Below, piece after piece: positions 6,686-7,238 of a stretch of 7,238 nt of DNA. The notes beneath the pieces were generated by a model. The model saw nothing but the letters and a program-made list of their open reading frames with translations. It was not told where the DNA came from and did not search any database. Origin of the DNA: Dehalococcoidia bacterium (lineage in GTDB: Bacteria > Chloroflexota > Dehalococcoidia > Plut-88900); NCBI GenBank assembly GCA_012270635.1, contig JAAXHX010000205.1, forward strand, positions 1 through 7,238, in the 5' to 3' direction. The position numbers and the translations under genes were made by a program. Numbering within the stretch: position 1 is the stretch's first letter; each line of letters starts with the position of its first letter.

Positions 6686-6726
6686 AGGCGCCCCCCGCAG
6701 GAATCGTCTCCTGCCGGGGGGCGCCT
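6686..6726 (-). terminator. Intrinsic terminator after binding-protein copy 3
   Basis: The arms AGGCGCCCCCCGCAGGA (6686-6702) and TCCTGCCGGGGGGCGCCT (6709-6726) pair over 17 bp with one bulged base, around a six-base loop. Read on the minus strand the hairpin is followed by TTAATTTTTACAG, a clear T-rich tail. It begins 15 bases after the copy 3 stop. The outer GGCGCCCCCCG stem matches the terminator of copy 2. Confidence 0.92.
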
Positions 6727-6741
6727 ATACGGTGGACCAGG

Positions 6742-7238
6742 CTAGTTAAGGGTCCCTTTCCATTCCTCGTATCTCTCACGCCAGGCGTCCAGGTTTTCCG
6801 CCCGGTGCACTTCGTTGTTGAGAATGGCGTAGGGGATATTAGAGGGGGAAGAGGGCAACTCGTCCCTGACTTCGTCGTAGACGGGGTCAGAGAGGGCAGC
6901 CAACGCCTTGGTGTTGACGGGGCCGTAGGTGATGAACTGGGCCATCCGGGAGTTGATCTCCGGGAAGGAGGTCCAGGCCATGAACAGCTGCGCCAGCTCG
7001 AAGGCTTCGGGGTCCTGCTCCTTGAGGCCCTTGATGATGCCCCAACCATCGGTGTTCAGCACGTGGCCGCACTCCCAGCAGATCTTGAGGGGAGCGCCTT
7101 CCTTGGCGGCGTCGTAGATGCGCCCGTTCCAGTTGGTGCACATGTCGACTTCGCCGCTGATGAGGAACTGCGGGCAGTCGGAGCCGGTGGTCCAGAATAC
7201 GGCCGGCTGGTCCCGGTACTGGTCGAAGAGCTCGAAGG
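6742..7238 (-). CDS. Solute-binding protein of ABC transporter (copy 3), N-terminal part outside window
   Basis: The frame is open from the right edge to the TAG at 6742-6744, giving the C-terminal 164 residues. The Met codon at 7143 is internal, because the frame upstream of it (FELFDQYRDQPAVFW, SDCPQFLISGEVD) aligns without gaps to copies 1 and 2. By hand count it is about three-quarters identical to copy 1 over exactly the same length. The four cysteines keep the spacing C-x11-C-x19-C-x2-C. The clearest change is DQPAVFWTTG in place of DQVSLIWQTG, plus a different tail. The signal peptide, lipobox and linker must lie beyond the right edge. Its role should be the same as that of its paralogues, perhaps with another ligand preference. 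Confidence 0.92.
   Translation of the reverse strand, partial: FELFDQYRDQPAVFWTTGSDCPQFLISGEVDMCTNWNGRIYDAAKEGAPLKICWECGHVLNTDGWGIIKGLKEQDPEAFELAQLFMAWTSFPEINSRMAQFITYGPVNTKALAALSDPVYDEVRDELPSSPSNIPYAILNNEVHRAENLDAWRERYEEWKGTLN

Noticed and set aside
6742..7143. Copy 3 as a short, complete 133-aa gene starting at 7143
   Set aside because: The frame is open and homologous to the other copies up to the right edge, so the Met at 7143 is internal.

Overview
The window comes from a GC-rich bacterial chromosome. It reads most naturally as a Chloroflexota genome, possibly of the SAR202/Dehalococcoidia kind. The reasons are lipoproteins with a 'CGEAATATPE' start and Thr/Pro/Met/Glu/Asp-rich linkers, a PPOX-fold (F420/FMN-type) flavoenzyme, an EHN-type epoxide hydrolase and Shine-Dalgarno-led genes. 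The assignment rests on protein style only, since no marker gene is present.

Left part (1-2097, minus strand): a fused two-domain ABC permease of 579 aa, with 12 predicted membrane segments and two EAA loops. Thirty-four bases after it starts a PPOX-fold protein that runs off the left edge. Both are probably in one operon.

Middle (2098-3738): a 169-bp divergent regulatory gap carries an exact 14-bp direct repeat and a candidate promoter. It is followed on the plus strand by a 66-aa protein with two CxxC pairs and, 32 bp later, a full-length epoxide hydrolase with a recognisable catalytic triad. A strong hairpin terminator closes this unit and separates it from the convergent gene.

Right part (3739-7238, minus strand): three tandem paralogous genes for lipoprotein solute-binding proteins of the PotD/SBP_bac_8 type. 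Two are complete and the third has only its 3' half in the window. SBP3 and SBP2 each end in a strong intrinsic terminator with the same GC-rich outer stem, so the terminator seems to have been copied together with the gene.

Working model: the binding proteins sit outside the membrane and deliver a polyamine-like or other small organic solute to the fused permease. The matching ATPase is not in the window. The epoxide hydrolase and the PPOX protein may act on imported or related compounds, but only proximity supports that. The least explained features are the amplified binding-protein array with its duplicated terminators, an invariant four-cysteine motif in those proteins, the CxxC protein paired with the hydrolase, and the repeat in the divergent promoter.
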